From positions 315,517 through 379,516 of the forward strand of contig NZ_FWWY01000001.1 in the NCBI RefSeq assembly GCF_900176145.1: DNA of 64,000 nt, in the 5' to 3' direction. Every line of letters begins with the position of its first letter. Position 1 is the stretch's first letter. The DNA comes from Sulfobacillus thermosulfidooxidans DSM 9293. Its GTDB lineage: Bacteria; Bacillota; Sulfobacillia; Sulfobacillales; Sulfobacillaceae. A program made the position numbers and the translations under genes. Below, one piece after another: positions 34,158-42,934 of this stretch. The notes below the pieces were generated by a model that was given only the letters and a program-made list of their open reading frames with translations, was not told the origin of the DNA and did not search any database.

Positions 34158-35150
34158 TCACTCCAAACCTAATTCCATGGGCCAATTCATCCATCGATTG
34201 ACATGTTGTACCGCCTGACCGGCTGCCCCTTTTTGTAAATTGTCCAAGGCTGAATATAAAACCAATGTGCCTGAGCGTTCGTCGGCTGAGACTCCCAGTT
34301 CGATCCGGTTGGTATCCCGCACACGGCGGGTTTGGGGCTTCTGACCCGGCGAGAGGACAGTGATAAACGCATTACCGTCATAATAATCTTGCCATAATTC
34401 CACCACGCTGTTTGCTGACAAGGAACTGTTGGGAATGTAGATCGTTAACTCCATTCCACGAGCCATGGGCATTAAATGGGGCTGAAAGACGACCGTCTGG
34501 CCTGTCACCGCTTCCATTTCAAAGGTATGCCGGTGTTTGCCAGGATCATTATACGGGGTAACATTTTCTACCATTTCAGCCATCATTAAATGCTCCCGGG
34601 GTGCTCGTCCCGCGCCGCTCACCCCAGATTTCCCGTCGACAATCACTAAAGGCAGGGATTGTCCCTGAGCGATTAACGGAGCAACAGCCGCATAAAATGC
34701 CGTGGGATAACACCCCGGATTTCCTAAAATCCGCATAGCATTGTCATAATCCATGGTGGGATCATCGGCATATCCGGCTTTAGCTAGGGCTAATAATTCC
34801 GGTGCCGGATGCGAACCATAAGCTTGTTCATACACTTTAATATCTTGAAAACGAAAATCAGCCGACAAGTCGACAATTTTCGCCCCTCGTTCAATCCACT
34901 CAAAAAAATAGGGTGTCGCTTGCTTCGGTCCCTGACAACTAAAGACCCAGTCAAATTCCATATCACTGAGGTCTTTGGGATCGACAAACACAGACGGTCC
35001 CCGTGATAAATATGGAAAAATGTCAGAGACGGGCTCTTGTTGTTGCCGACTGGATGTGAGTGCCACAATCTCAAATTCGGGATGGCGGGCCAGGATTTTC
35101 ACGACCTCTTGACCAGCATATCCCGTTGCTCCTACGACCACAGCGCGCAT
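34158..35150 (-). CDS. argC: N-acetyl-gamma-glutamyl-phosphate reductase
   Basis: A 330-residue semialdehyde dehydrogenase: VVVGATGYAGQEVVKIL (NADP site) and ILGNPGCYPTAFYAA with the catalytic Cys. DGKSGVSGAGRAP is the conserved substrate region. It reduces acetylglutamyl phosphate to the semialdehyde. It is the first gene of the operon argCJBDGH. ATG 35150 follows CGAGGTGACACC; the promoter and an ARG-box-like site are directly upstream. Confidence 0.95.
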   Translation of the reverse strand: MRAVVVGATGYAGQEVVKILARHPEFEIVALTSSRQQQEPVSDIFPYLSRGPSVFVDPKDLSDMEFDWVFSCQGPKQATPYFFEWIERGAKIVDLSADFRFQDIKVYEQAYGSHPAPELLALAKAGYADDPTMDYDNAMRILGNPGCYPTAFYAAVAPLIAQGQSLPLVIVDGKSGVSGAGRAPREHLMMAEMVENVTPYNDPGKHRHTFEMEAVTGQTVVFQPHLMPMARGMELTIYIPNSSLSANSVVELWQDYYDGNAFITVLSPGQKPQTRRVRDTNRIELGVSADERSGTLVLYSALDNLQKGAAGQAVQHVNRWMNWPMELGLE

Positions 35151-35168
35151 GGTGTCACCTCGAGAATG

Positions 35169-35197
35169 ATTATACATTCGTTTGCATTATTATTCAA
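35169..35197 (-). promoter_or_regulatory. arg operon promoter with overlapping ARG-box-like site
   Basis: On the minus strand TTGAAT (35192-35197) and TATAAT (35169-35174) are spaced by exactly 17 bases, about 20 bases upstream of the argC start. The -35 lies in TGAATAATAATGCA (35183-35196), which fits the arginine-repressor consensus TGAATWWWWATTCA with one mismatch. An ArgR/AhrC-type repressor bound here would block the promoter when arginine is plentiful. Confidence 0.82.
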
Positions 35198-35277
35198 CAA
35201 TATTTCATATCCGCTCTTAGACAAAATACGCTACCATAATCACGGGCAGTGTGACATAAGGAGGCCATCCACAAGAT

Positions 35278-36426
35278 ATGACAGATCAAGAGATTCAGGC
35301 AATTCGTGAAGAATTTCCTCTTTTACATCACCAATTATATTTAAATAATTGTTCACTGGGATCACTTCCCAAACGTTCGACCCAGTACATTCAGCATTTT
35401 TTGGATTTATGGAATGAGGGGGGGACCGAAGCCTGGAAAGAATGGTTTCCCCAGTTGCAACGCATTAAAGATTTGTTGAGCCCCATTCTCTCAGCATCTT
35501 CTCGTGATATTGCGCTCTCGCCCAACGTGTCAACGGCACTAACCATGGTCGCGTCCATGGTCGCTCCCCTGTTCCCCAAACGTCCCAAAGTGGTTGTCAG
35601 TGAACTCGATTTTCCCACCACCGTGTATCAATGGCTCGTGAAAAAGCCCTTAGGGGTAGAAGTTGTCGTTGTCAAAAGTCGAGACGGCCTCAGTATTGAT
35701 CTGGACGACTGGGCTAAAGCTATCGATTCGCGCACCGCTTTAGTGGCTACGGGCCATGTTTTCTATTTAACATCAGCCATCCAAGACATAGAAGCGTTAG
35801 CACAAATTGCCCATGACCAGGGAGCTCTCATTGCTATTGATGGGTACCATGCAGTCGGTACCTTTCCCTTACAATTGCATCAAAGCCACGTGGACTTTTA
35901 TGTCGGTGGCGTATTGAAATGGCTTCTTGGGGGACCTGGCACCGCGTTTTTGTGGACTCCTGAACATATTCGCCGAGAGTTCCCCCCCACTGTTGCCAGT
36001 TGGCTCGGTTCGAAAGAACCCTTTGCCTTCCACAATACCAGCTGGGAACCTGCAGATGACGCCACCCAGCTAGAATTCGGTACACCCCCCGTCCAAGCCC
36101 TATACCAGGCTCAAGGTGGCCTTGAAATTATCAACCAGGTAGGACTTGAGACAATTCGTCAAAGACATCTCATGCTGTCGCGACGTCTACTCCAACAAAC
36201 CGCTCACTTGCCCCTTAGCCTGCATAGTCCCATTGATGATGAGAAGCGGGGCGGTATGGTCCTCTTTGAGACACCCAGAGCTCACGAAGTCGTGCAGGAA
36301 TTGGTCAAACAGCACGTCATCATCGATGAACGCCCAGGATTACTTCGCATTTCGCCGCATTTTTACAACACGGAAGAAGAAATTGACCAGTTTGTGGAGT
36401 CTCTTACCGCCGCGCTCGCCAAGTAA
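35278..36426 (+). CDS. class V aminotransferase-fold PLP enzyme
   Basis: A 382-residue class V PLP enzyme. YLNNCSLGSLPKRSTQYI is the N-terminal substrate region, LSPNVSTALTMVASMV the phosphate-binding region, IAIDGYHAVGTFPL carries the cofactor Asp/His, and VDFYVGGVLKWLLGGPG the Schiff-base Lys. It is closest by eye to the kynureninase/cysteine-desulfurase-like members. No Cys stands out as a desulfurase catalytic residue, so a lyase or aminotransferase role is more likely; substrate unknown. ATG 35278 follows AAGGAGGCC. It is divergent from argC. Confidence 0.8.
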   Translation: MTDQEIQAIREEFPLLHHQLYLNNCSLGSLPKRSTQYIQHFLDLWNEGGTEAWKEWFPQLQRIKDLLSPILSASSRDIALSPNVSTALTMVASMVAPLFPKRPKVVVSELDFPTTVYQWLVKKPLGVEVVVVKSRDGLSIDLDDWAKAIDSRTALVATGHVFYLTSAIQDIEALAQIAHDQGALIAIDGYHAVGTFPLQLHQSHVDFYVGGVLKWLLGGPGTAFLWTPEHIRREFPPTVASWLGSKEPFAFHNTSWEPADDATQLEFGTPPVQALYQAQGGLEIINQVGLETIRQRHLMLSRRLLQQTAHLPLSLHSPIDDEKRGGMVLFETPRAHEVVQELVKQHVIIDERPGLLRISPHFYNTEEEIDQFVESLTAALAK

Positions 36427-36445
36427 CAGACTTTCGTCGAATCCT

Positions 36446-36943
36446 CTAATTTTGGGAACCAGACTTCCCTTTAGAGGATTTCGACGACGATTGTGAGGTT
36501 TTTTTCTTCACCGAAATGTCACCCGTTGGCTCCAGGCGGGCCTCGGACACATCTTTCAACGGCACGTCATTTTTACGCAATTCCATAAACAAATCGGCAT
36601 TGGAGACCCGTTCTTTTTTCAGCATGTGCTGGTCGATATGACCATTATGAATCAGCCTGGTGGATGTCCCTTGCGTCATTTTCTCCAACCAACGGAAACG
36701 CACATTTAACCACGTTAATAAATACTGCAAGAGCCCCAACAACACGGTAATGCCAATCGCATTAATCAGTGGTGTCTTGCTATCTTCCATGCCTATAGCA
36801 ACGGCTTCGCCGATCATAATGATCACAGCAAAGTCAAAGGGACCCATTTTGGCCAGGGTTCTTTTGCCCATCATGCGAAATACCAATAAAGCTACAAGCC
36901 AAAGGATTGCAGTTCGATATAATAAAATAAATAGCTCGTCCAC
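36446..36943 (-). CDS. DUF421/YetF family membrane protein
   Basis: A 165-residue protein with three N-terminal helices (LFILLYRTAILWLVALLVF, FDFAVIIMIGEAVAIGM, NAIGITVLLGLLQYLLTWL), MGKRTLAKMGPFD between the first two, and a cytosolic YetF beta domain (TRLIHNGHIDQHMLKKERVSNADLFMELRKN). YetF proteins are widespread in spore formers; their exact role is not settled. The tail is Ser/Lys-rich (SSKSSKGKSGSQ). GTG 36943 follows AAGGAGTGAGCTT. The 3' end forms a long inverted repeat with the neighbouring gene end. Confidence 0.88.
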   Translation of the reverse strand: MDELFILLYRTAILWLVALLVFRMMGKRTLAKMGPFDFAVIIMIGEAVAIGMEDSKTPLINAIGITVLLGLLQYLLTWLNVRFRWLEKMTQGTSTRLIHNGHIDQHMLKKERVSNADLFMELRKNDVPLKDVSEARLEPTGDISVKKKTSQSSSKSSKGKSGSQN

Positions 36944-37044
36944 AAGCTCACTCCTTACTGAGAGACTGGGCGTAGCGTATGCTCAATAGGGAAATGCTAT
37001 GCGAACAAAACCCTAGAATGTCATGGCAAGAACTGGGAGGATTT

Positions 37045-38373
37045 ATGGGACTGACAAAGACCGATGTCTTAGAAAAAGCAAAAGCTCTCAATGTCAAATT
37101 TATCCGTCTGCAATTTACCGATATTTTAGGCGTGGTCAAAAATGTGGCCATCCCTTTACAATCCCTTGAAGCGGCTTTAGATGGCCAAATTATGTTTGAT
37201 GGGTCATCGATAGAAGGTTTTGTACGGATTGAAGAATCTGATATGTATCTTGATCCCGATCCGGACACCTTTGCCATTTTTCCCTGGAGTCCTCCTGAGG
37301 GGATGACAGCCCGTCTCATGTGTGATATCAAACATCCCGACGGTAGTCCCTTTGCCGGAGACCCCCGGACCACGTTGAAACGGGTTTTACGCGAAGCCCA
37401 TGAGCTGGGTTATGACATTACCGTGGGACCTGAACCCGAATTCTTTTTATTTGAACGCGACAAAGACGGCAAAGCGACTAACCGGACAGTCGACCAGGCG
37501 GGATATTTCGATTTATCTCCTGTCGATTTAGGAGAAGATGTCCGCCGGGAAATCGTATTAACCTTAGAACAAATGGGCATTGGTATTGAAGCGACGCACC
37601 ACGAAGTCTCCCCAGGCCAGCATGAAATTGATCTACGCTACGCCGATGCGTTACGAACAGCCGACAATATCGTGACCTTTCGCTTCGTCGCGCGCACCGT
37701 CGCCCTCCAGCGCAATTTTCATGCGACTTTCATGCCCAAGCCGCTGCAGGGAGTCAATGGGTCTGGACTTCATTTGCATCAAGCCCTGTTCAAAGATGGA
37801 GTCAATGCCTTTCAAGATCCGAAACACCCTGATGGGATTAGCAAAATTGGTCTCCGATACATTGCAGGCTTAATTGAACATGCCAAGGCTTTTACCGCCA
37901 TCACCAACCCCTTGATTAATAGCTATAAACGCCTGGTTCCTGGCTACGAAGCTCCGGTCTATATCGCCTGGTCAATGGGCAATCGCAGTCCCATGATTCG
38001 CGTTCCCCAAGCACGAGGGGAAGCCACACGCATTGAACTGCGCTCCCCTGACCCATCTTGTAACCCGTATTTGGCTTTAGCTGTGACCATTAAGGCTGGA
38101 TTAGATGGCATCAAACGCAAGCTCGATGCTCCAGCTCCTGTCAGCCGTAACATTTACCGGATGCACGAACATGAACGCCGCGAATATGGTATCGAGAATC
38201 TCCCAGAAGATCTCGCCGAGGCTTTGGATTATTTTGAGAAAGACAATGTCATGCGCGAAGCCCTGGGTGAGCACATTTTTTCCCGGTTTCTTGAAGCCAA
38301 ACGCATTGAATGGGAAATTTACCGTCAGCAAGTTCATGACTGGGAAATCGATCAATATCTCACCGTCTACTAA
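37045..38373 (+). CDS. glnA: type I glutamine synthetase
   Basis: A 442-residue [19 protein letters not shown] at the N-terminus, [17 protein letters not shown] with the metal ligands, [32 protein letters not shown], and [13 protein letters not shown]. Its length and the lack of the adenylylation-loop Tyr context suggest the GSI-alpha form of Firmicutes, controlled by feedback and GlnR rather than by adenylylation. ATG 37045 follows GGGAGGATTT; a longer frame from 36979 adds unrelated residues. No GlnR box was found upstream. It ends in a good terminator. Confidence 0.95.
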   Translation: MGLTKTDVLEKAKALNVKFIRLQFTDILGVVKNVAIPLQSLEAALDGQIMFDGSSIEGFVRIEESDMYLDPDPDTFAIFPWSPPEGMTARLMCDIKHPDGSPFAGDPRTTLKRVLREAHELGYDITVGPEPEFFLFERDKDGKATNRTVDQAGYFDLSPVDLGEDVRREIVLTLEQMGIGIEATHHEVSPGQHEIDLRYADALRTADNIVTFRFVARTVALQRNFHATFMPKPLQGVNGSGLHLHQALFKDGVNAFQDPKHPDGISKIGLRYIAGLIEHAKAFTAITNPLINSYKRLVPGYEAPVYIAWSMGNRSPMIRVPQARGEATRIELRSPDPSCNPYLALAVTIKAGLDGIKRKLDAPAPVSRNIYRMHEHERREYGIENLPEDLAEALDYFEKDNVMREALGEHIFSRFLEAKRIEWEIYRQQVHDWEIDQYLTVY

Positions 38374-38398
38374 AAACTCATTGACAGCCATCAACTAG

Positions 38399-38430
38399 GA
38401 CAACGCGGATAACCGCGTTGTCTTTTTCTT
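38399..38430 (+). terminator. intrinsic terminator of glnA
   Basis: GACAACGCGG pairs with CCGCGTTGTC around the tetraloop ATAA and is followed by TTTTTCTT. It is a textbook terminator 25 bases past the glnA stop. Confidence 0.95.
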
Positions 38431-38628
38431 AATCAATGCCTATTCAGGAGATTTGTTGATGATTACATCCATCCCCCCTATATGTCTCGTTTACCATCAT
38501 GATGCGACACACTACGACTAGGCCAATGGTTCTTAAATCTTTTGTCTGTCTTCCTATTTTAGGTATAGTTCCACGCTTTGTGGTCCATCCTGTGGGAGGG
38601 GAACGAGACCAGGAATGGCATAAAAGTT

Positions 38629-38673
38629 TCAGTATACTGACAATTTGTGTTATCAAAATGAGTGGTCTATAAT
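38629..38673 (+). promoter_or_regulatory. promoter of the formate dehydrogenase operon with upstream palindrome
   Basis: TTGTGT (38645-38650) and TATAAT (38668-38673) are spaced by 17 bases, about 80 bases before the membrane-protein start. Directly upstream of the -35 is the perfect palindrome TCAGTATACTGA (38629-38640), a possible operator or activator site. The rest of the 380-base gap after glnA holds its terminator and no other gene that I can see. Confidence 0.7.
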
Positions 38674-38698
38674 ACCAGATCGAAGGAGCCAATCCTGA

Positions 38699-38758
38699 AT
38701 GATTCGCCCCTTACCACCTAGTTACTGCTCAATTGCCAGGAGGCGAATATTGTGTTAG
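38699..38758 (+). CDS. possible 19-residue leader peptide before the membrane-protein gene
   Basis: ATG 38699, with AAGGAG 10 bases upstream, opens a 19-codon frame (MIRPLPPSYCSIARRRILC) that stops in a TAG overlapping the GTG start of the next gene by 7 bases. It has the geometry of a coupled leader: its translation would cross the second ribosome site (CAGGAGG). A chance frame cannot be ruled out. Confidence 0.3.
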   Translation: MIRPLPPSYCSIARRRILC

Positions 38759-39345
38759 CAACAGGTTTTGTGCAATCGCCCTTTGTGCCGATTGCGATTG
38801 GATTTTTTGGTTTAGGAACATGCTATTTCGTTTGGGGTGGACAAGCCCTCTTTGGAACCCCCAAAACCTCCCCCGAAGTCAGTCGCGCTCTATCGATTTG
38901 GGGCATTTGGATGGGCGGATTCATGCAATTTATTACCGGCGTCTACCTGATGGTCGGTCTCAGCTGGTTTGGGGTCTATACCCATCAAGCCCCGTTATAC
39001 ATGGCCGCTGTGGCCTTTACCAGTTATGGCGTCCACTGGTTTGCGATCGGATGGCGGCGTTATATTGGAGCTAACGATGAAGTGGATGGCTACATGGCTC
39101 TGGCCTTTTTGGCCATCTCTATTCTGGGCGTCCTCGTCTTTCATCAAGCGGGCGATGTGCCAGTCACCATTTTATTTGCTCTCTTAGCCTTGATTTACCT
39201 CTTAGAAATTCCCACCCGGCTCGCGAGCTGGACTGCTGGCGTCCGCGCCATTGGCTTTGTCCAGTTTATCACCGCAATTTGGCTCATGTACCTCACTTAC
39301 GGCGTCGTCATGGATGTCGCTTTGACCCAGCATTGGTGGATCTAG
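38752..39345 (+). CDS. six-helix membrane protein, GPR1/FUN34/YaaH-like or AmiS/UreI-like
   Basis: A 197-residue protein of six helices with repeats of small-residue motifs: GFFGLGTCYFVWGGQALFG, SIWGIWMGGFMQFITGVYLMVG, FTSYGVHWFAIGWRRY, and GFVQFITAIWLMYLTYG. Size and pattern fit the small YaaH (acetate/succinate channel) or AmiS/UreI (urea/amide channel) groups; I cannot decide between them. Its position directly before formate dehydrogenase suggests a role in moving formate or another small acid. GTG 38752 follows CAGGAGGCGAATATT. Confidence 0.65.
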   Translation: MLATGFVQSPFVPIAIGFFGLGTCYFVWGGQALFGTPKTSPEVSRALSIWGIWMGGFMQFITGVYLMVGLSWFGVYTHQAPLYMAAVAFTSYGVHWFAIGWRRYIGANDEVDGYMALAFLAISILGVLVFHQAGDVPVTILFALLALIYLLEIPTRLASWTAGVRAIGFVQFITAIWLMYLTYGVVMDVALTQHWWI

Positions 39346-39412
39346 ATCACAAATTGCATCTTAGCCTTATCCACCGCGTCATCATTATTCATCGATTAAG
39401 GAGGCATGCCTT

Positions 39413-42412
39413 GTGAGTCAACCTGGTTGGGAAATTATTGTCGACGGCCAGCGTTTGTCTGGTCAAAAAGGCCAGACCATTTTGGAAGTGATGTTGCAAA
39501 ACGGGATGGATTTGCCGCATATTTGTTACCATCCCAATCTCGGACCGATTCAAACCTGCGACACCTGTATTGTGGAAACTGAAGGCGGCTTATTACGCGC
39601 GTGTGCGACCCGCATCGCCCCGAATATGGTTGTAAACACGACTTCGGGCAATGCCAAAGACGCCCGGGTGGAAGCCATGAACCGGATTCTCCATAACCAC
39701 CAGCTTTATTGCACAGTCTGTGATAACAACAACGGCAACTGTGTGGTACATAATACCACCGAAATGATTGGAATCAGCCACCAAAAATATCCCTTTGAAC
39801 CCAAACCCTATAAACCGATTGATGATACCAATCCTTTTTACCGCTATGATGTCAACCAATGTATTTTGTGCGGTCGCTGCGTTGAGGCGTGTCAGGATTT
39901 AGAAGTCAACGAAACCCTTTCCATAGACTGGAGTCTTGAACGTCCGCGCGTGGTATGGGATGGCGGGGTCGATATCGGTGAGTCTTCTTGCGTCTCCTGT
40001 GGACATTGTGTGAGTGTCTGTCCCTGCAATGCCTTGATGGAAAAAAGCATGTTGGGTGAGGCCGGTTATCTCACCAATATACCGGCTGACACGTTAAAGC
40101 CGATGATCGAGTTTGTTGAAGATATTGAACCCAGTTTACCCCCGGTATTCAAACTGTCCGATATCGAGTCCACCATGCGTCAAAGTCGGATTAAACGAAC
40201 CAAAACCGTTTGCACATACTGTGGTGTCGGTTGCTCATTTGACATCTGGACTAAAGACCGTCAAATTCTCAAAGTCGAACCGACGTATGAAGCACCCACT
40301 AACGGGATTTCCACCTGTGTCAAAGGCAAATTTGGCTGGGAATTTGTCAATAGTCCGGATCGTTTAACCTCGCCCCTCATCCGGCGCGGCGACAAGTTTT
40401 ATGAAGCCAGCTGGGAAGAAGCCTACCAACTCATTGCCGAGAAAATGACGGCCATTAAACAGCAGTATGGACCCGATGCATTTATGTTTATCGCCTCCTC
40501 CAAAGCATCTAATGAAGAGGCGTATTTGTTGCAGAAACTGGCACGCAATGTGATTGGTACCAATAACGTCGATAACGATTCAACATATTGTCAGGATCCG
40601 GCCACCTACGGCTTACGGACCACCGTGGGATACGGCGGTGACAGTGGATCCATCCACGACATGGAGAAAGCTGATTTGATCATGACCATTGGCTCCAACA
40701 CCGCGGAATCCCATCCCGTTTGGGCCACGCGTGTTAAACGAGCCCATAAGCTCAAAGGAACCAAATTGGTTGTGGTCGACATTCGTAAACATGAGATGGC
40801 TGAACGAGCCGATGTGTGGGTCAAACCCAAGCCCGGAACCGACGGCATTTGGATTTTGGGATTATCGAAATATCTGGTCGATCAAGGCTGGATTGACCGG
40901 AAATTCTTGACCGAACGGGTTGATGGTGTCGATGACTATATCGAATCACTCGCACCCTACACGCTCGAATATACCGCTCAAATGACTGGCATTCCCAAAG
41001 AAACCACGGTCAAAGTGGCCGAAATGATTCATGAGGCTCATGCCATGTCTATTCTGTGGGCCATGGGTGTCACTCAGCAACGAGATGGCTCAGAAACGTC
41101 TCTCGCCATTTCCAACCTCCTCTTGCTCACGGGTAATTTTGGACGCCCTGGTACGGGCGGCTATCCCTTGCGGGGGCACAACAATGTGCAAGGGGCTTCA
41201 GATTTCGGAGCGAAACCACATTTCTTACCGGGTTATCAAGATCCCTCAGATGACGAAGTGCGCGCTCGCTTTAAAAAAGTCTGGGGTACAGAAATTCCCA
41301 AAAATATGGGCGTAAACAACCAAGAACTCACGGGTGAAATTCTTAAAGGACGCATCAAAATGCTGTACGTGGTAGGAGAAGATACTGCGTTGGTTGATGC
41401 CGATGCCAATCAGGTCCGCGATGCCTTCAGCCAGTTAGAGTTTATGGTTGTTCAAGAAATCTTTATGACTAAAACCGCGCAATATGCGGATGTGATTTTA
41501 CCGGCTTCTCCTTCCTTGGAAAAAGAAGGAACTTTTGTCAACACCGAACGGCGGATTCAACGATTTTATCAAGCGATGGAACCACTGAAGGGCACGAAAC
41601 CCGACTGGATTATTTTGCAAGAGGTCGCCCAACATCTCGGTGCCAATTGGCCTGTTTATCGCCACCCAAGTGAAATCATGGATGAGGTTGCCCAGTTAAC
41701 CCCGCTTTTGGCTGGTGTTCGCTATGATCGCCTAGAAGGCTATCACACACTCCAGTGGCCGGTAGCTCCCGATGGAACCGATTCGCCGCTTCTTTATATC
41801 GATCGATTCCACAAACCAGGCGGGAAAGCGCAGCTAACGCCGATGTCTTTCGTCGGTCCCAGTCAAGAAGCCGAAAAATTCGACCTGCATATCAATAACG
41901 GGCAACTTCTCGAACACTTCCACGAAGGTAACATGACCTATAGAGTGCGAGGAATCGAACATCTTGTCCCCGAAGTGTTTGTCGAAGTCTCCAAAGAACT
42001 AGCTATGGAACGCAACCTCAAAGATGGGATGATGGTGCGTCTTGTCTCACCAACGGGTTCGGTGAAGGTACCGGTGCTCATCACGGACAGGGTAAGCGGA
42101 CACGAACTCTATTTACCCATGAATTCCCGTGGCGAGGGTGCCATTAATAACATCACGGGCACGGGAATCGATACCCGTACGGATACCCCCGCCTATAAAG
42201 AGACGGTGGCCTATATGGAAATCCTTGATGAAGAGGCTCCCAACAAGTCGCCGTTACCGCGCTATAACTGGCGATTCCATAAACGTCATCCCCAACTTGG
42301 TGTCCAAGTCGAGAAAAAATGGCGTCGGCGCGACTACATTCCATTAGTCACGACCCCAGCTGGAAAAAATCAACCGCTAGAGGAGGATGACCATGGCTCA
42401 GCCCACCACTAA
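39413..42412 (+). CDS. formate dehydrogenase, YjgC/YrhE-like molybdenum/tungsten enzyme, Cys type
   Basis: 999 residues. An N-terminal 2Fe-2S domain (Cys38, 49, 52, 64), a HxxxCxxCxxxxxC motif (HNHQLYCTVCDNNNGNC), two 4Fe-4S ferredoxin sites (CILCGRCVEAC, CVSCGHCVSVCPC), then the molybdopterin domain with CTYCGVGCSFDIWTK. The residue that binds Mo in place of selenocysteine is Cys393 in DSTYCQDPATYGL, as in Bacillus YjgC/YrhE. It oxidises formate to CO2 with electrons to NAD or another carrier in the cytosol. No Tat signal is visible. GTG 39413 follows AAGGAGGCATGCCTT. The DUF1641 gene overlaps its end. Confidence 0.93.
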   Translation: MSQPGWEIIVDGQRLSGQKGQTILEVMLQNGMDLPHICYHPNLGPIQTCDTCIVETEGGLLRACATRIAPNMVVNTTSGNAKDARVEAMNRILHNHQLYCTVCDNNNGNCVVHNTTEMIGISHQKYPFEPKPYKPIDDTNPFYRYDVNQCILCGRCVEACQDLEVNETLSIDWSLERPRVVWDGGVDIGESSCVSCGHCVSVCPCNALMEKSMLGEAGYLTNIPADTLKPMIEFVEDIEPSLPPVFKLSDIESTMRQSRIKRTKTVCTYCGVGCSFDIWTKDRQILKVEPTYEAPTNGISTCVKGKFGWEFVNSPDRLTSPLIRRGDKFYEASWEEAYQLIAEKMTAIKQQYGPDAFMFIASSKASNEEAYLLQKLARNVIGTNNVDNDSTYCQDPATYGLRTTVGYGGDSGSIHDMEKADLIMTIGSNTAESHPVWATRVKRAHKLKGTKLVVVDIRKHEMAERADVWVKPKPGTDGIWILGLSKYLVDQGWIDRKFLTERVDGVDDYIESLAPYTLEYTAQMTGIPKETTVKVAEMIHEAHAMSILWAMGVTQQRDGSETSLAISNLLLLTGNFGRPGTGGYPLRGHNNVQGASDFGAKPHFLPGYQDPSDDEVRARFKKVWGTEIPKNMGVNNQELTGEILKGRIKMLYVVGEDTALVDADANQVRDAFSQLEFMVVQEIFMTKTAQYADVILPASPSLEKEGTFVNTERRIQRFYQAMEPLKGTKPDWIILQEVAQHLGANWPVYRHPSEIMDEVAQLTPLLAGVRYDRLEGYHTLQWPVAPDGTDSPLLYIDRFHKPGGKAQLTPMSFVGPSQEAEKFDLHINNGQLLEHFHEGNMTYRVRGIEHLVPEVFVEVSKELAMERNLKDGMMVRLVSPTGSVKVPVLITDRVSGHELYLPMNSRGEGAINNITGTGIDTRTDTPAYKETVAYMEILDEEAPNKSPLPRYNWRFHKRHPQLGVQVEKKWRRRDYIPLVTTPAGKNQPLEEDDHGSAHH

Positions 42413-42878
42413 CATTGTGCGAAAGCATCCCTCTTTAGACGAACAATGGGATGAACTCAAAGCGCAACTCATCAATGACAAAGAAACGGCCGAGGCGCTT
42501 CTGCGCTTCGCCCGGGCTGCACAAGATGCCGGAGTATTGCCGTTTTTGACCGGGCTTCTAGAGCAAAAGAATTCGGTTCTTCACATCCTCATGGAGGAAT
42601 TAAACCAAGACAGCGTGAAAAAGGCGATTAATAATGGTGAACAGATCGCGGCACTGTTAGGTAACATTCCTCAAAATGCGTTTCATAACGCCATTGAGGC
42701 TCTTGGGCAGGGCCTAACGCATATGGGCTCCTTACCGGCCACGGACAGTCACGAAGGCATGAGTATTTTTCAGTTATTGGGTTCGTTGAAAAATCCTGAT
42801 ATTGCCCGCGGGCTCAGAGCCTTACTAGGTTTCTTGGAAGGCTTTGGACAAGCTTTGGCCACACCCAAAAAATCTTAA
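42393..42878 (+). CDS. DUF1641 protein, YjgD-like partner of formate dehydrogenase
   Basis: A 161-residue mostly helical protein with an N-terminal region (LDEQWDELKAQLINDKETAEALLRF has the usual pattern) and a C-terminal glycine-rich DUF1641 segment (LLGSLKNPDIARGLRALLGFLEGFGQAL). In Bacillus, yjgD sits beside yjgC as here, and the protein is thought to be a subunit or assembly factor of the dehydrogenase. ATG 42393 follows AGAGGAGGATGACC and overlaps the dehydrogenase 3' end by 20 bases. An ATG two codons earlier lies inside the ribosome site. Confidence 0.85.
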   Translation: MAQPTTNIVRKHPSLDEQWDELKAQLINDKETAEALLRFARAAQDAGVLPFLTGLLEQKNSVLHILMEELNQDSVKKAINNGEQIAALLGNIPQNAFHNAIEALGQGLTHMGSLPATDSHEGMSIFQLLGSLKNPDIARGLRALLGFLEGFGQALATPKKS

Positions 42879-42890
42879 GACGACAAATCA

Positions 42891-42926
42891 CAAAGAGGCT
42901 AGCCATAACTAGCCTCTTTGTCTTTG
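42891..42926 (+). terminator. terminator of the formate dehydrogenase operon
   Basis: CAAAGAGGCTAG pairs with CTAGCCTCTTTG around a 6-base loop, followed by TCTTT. It lies just before the convergent alpha/beta hydrolase gene and may act in both directions, as CAAA on the other side is weakly T-rich on the minus strand. Confidence 0.88.
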
Positions 42927-42934
42927 CCAATCTA

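Noticed and set aside
36944-37044. GlnR operator (TGTNAN7TNACA) before glnA
   Set aside because: The closest match (TGTCATGGCAAGAACTG) lacks the right half-site.
40586-40600. Possible selenocysteine at the formate dehydrogenase active site
   Set aside because: The codon at 40589-40591 is TGT (Cys393), and the frame is open through the whole gene, so no UGA is involved.
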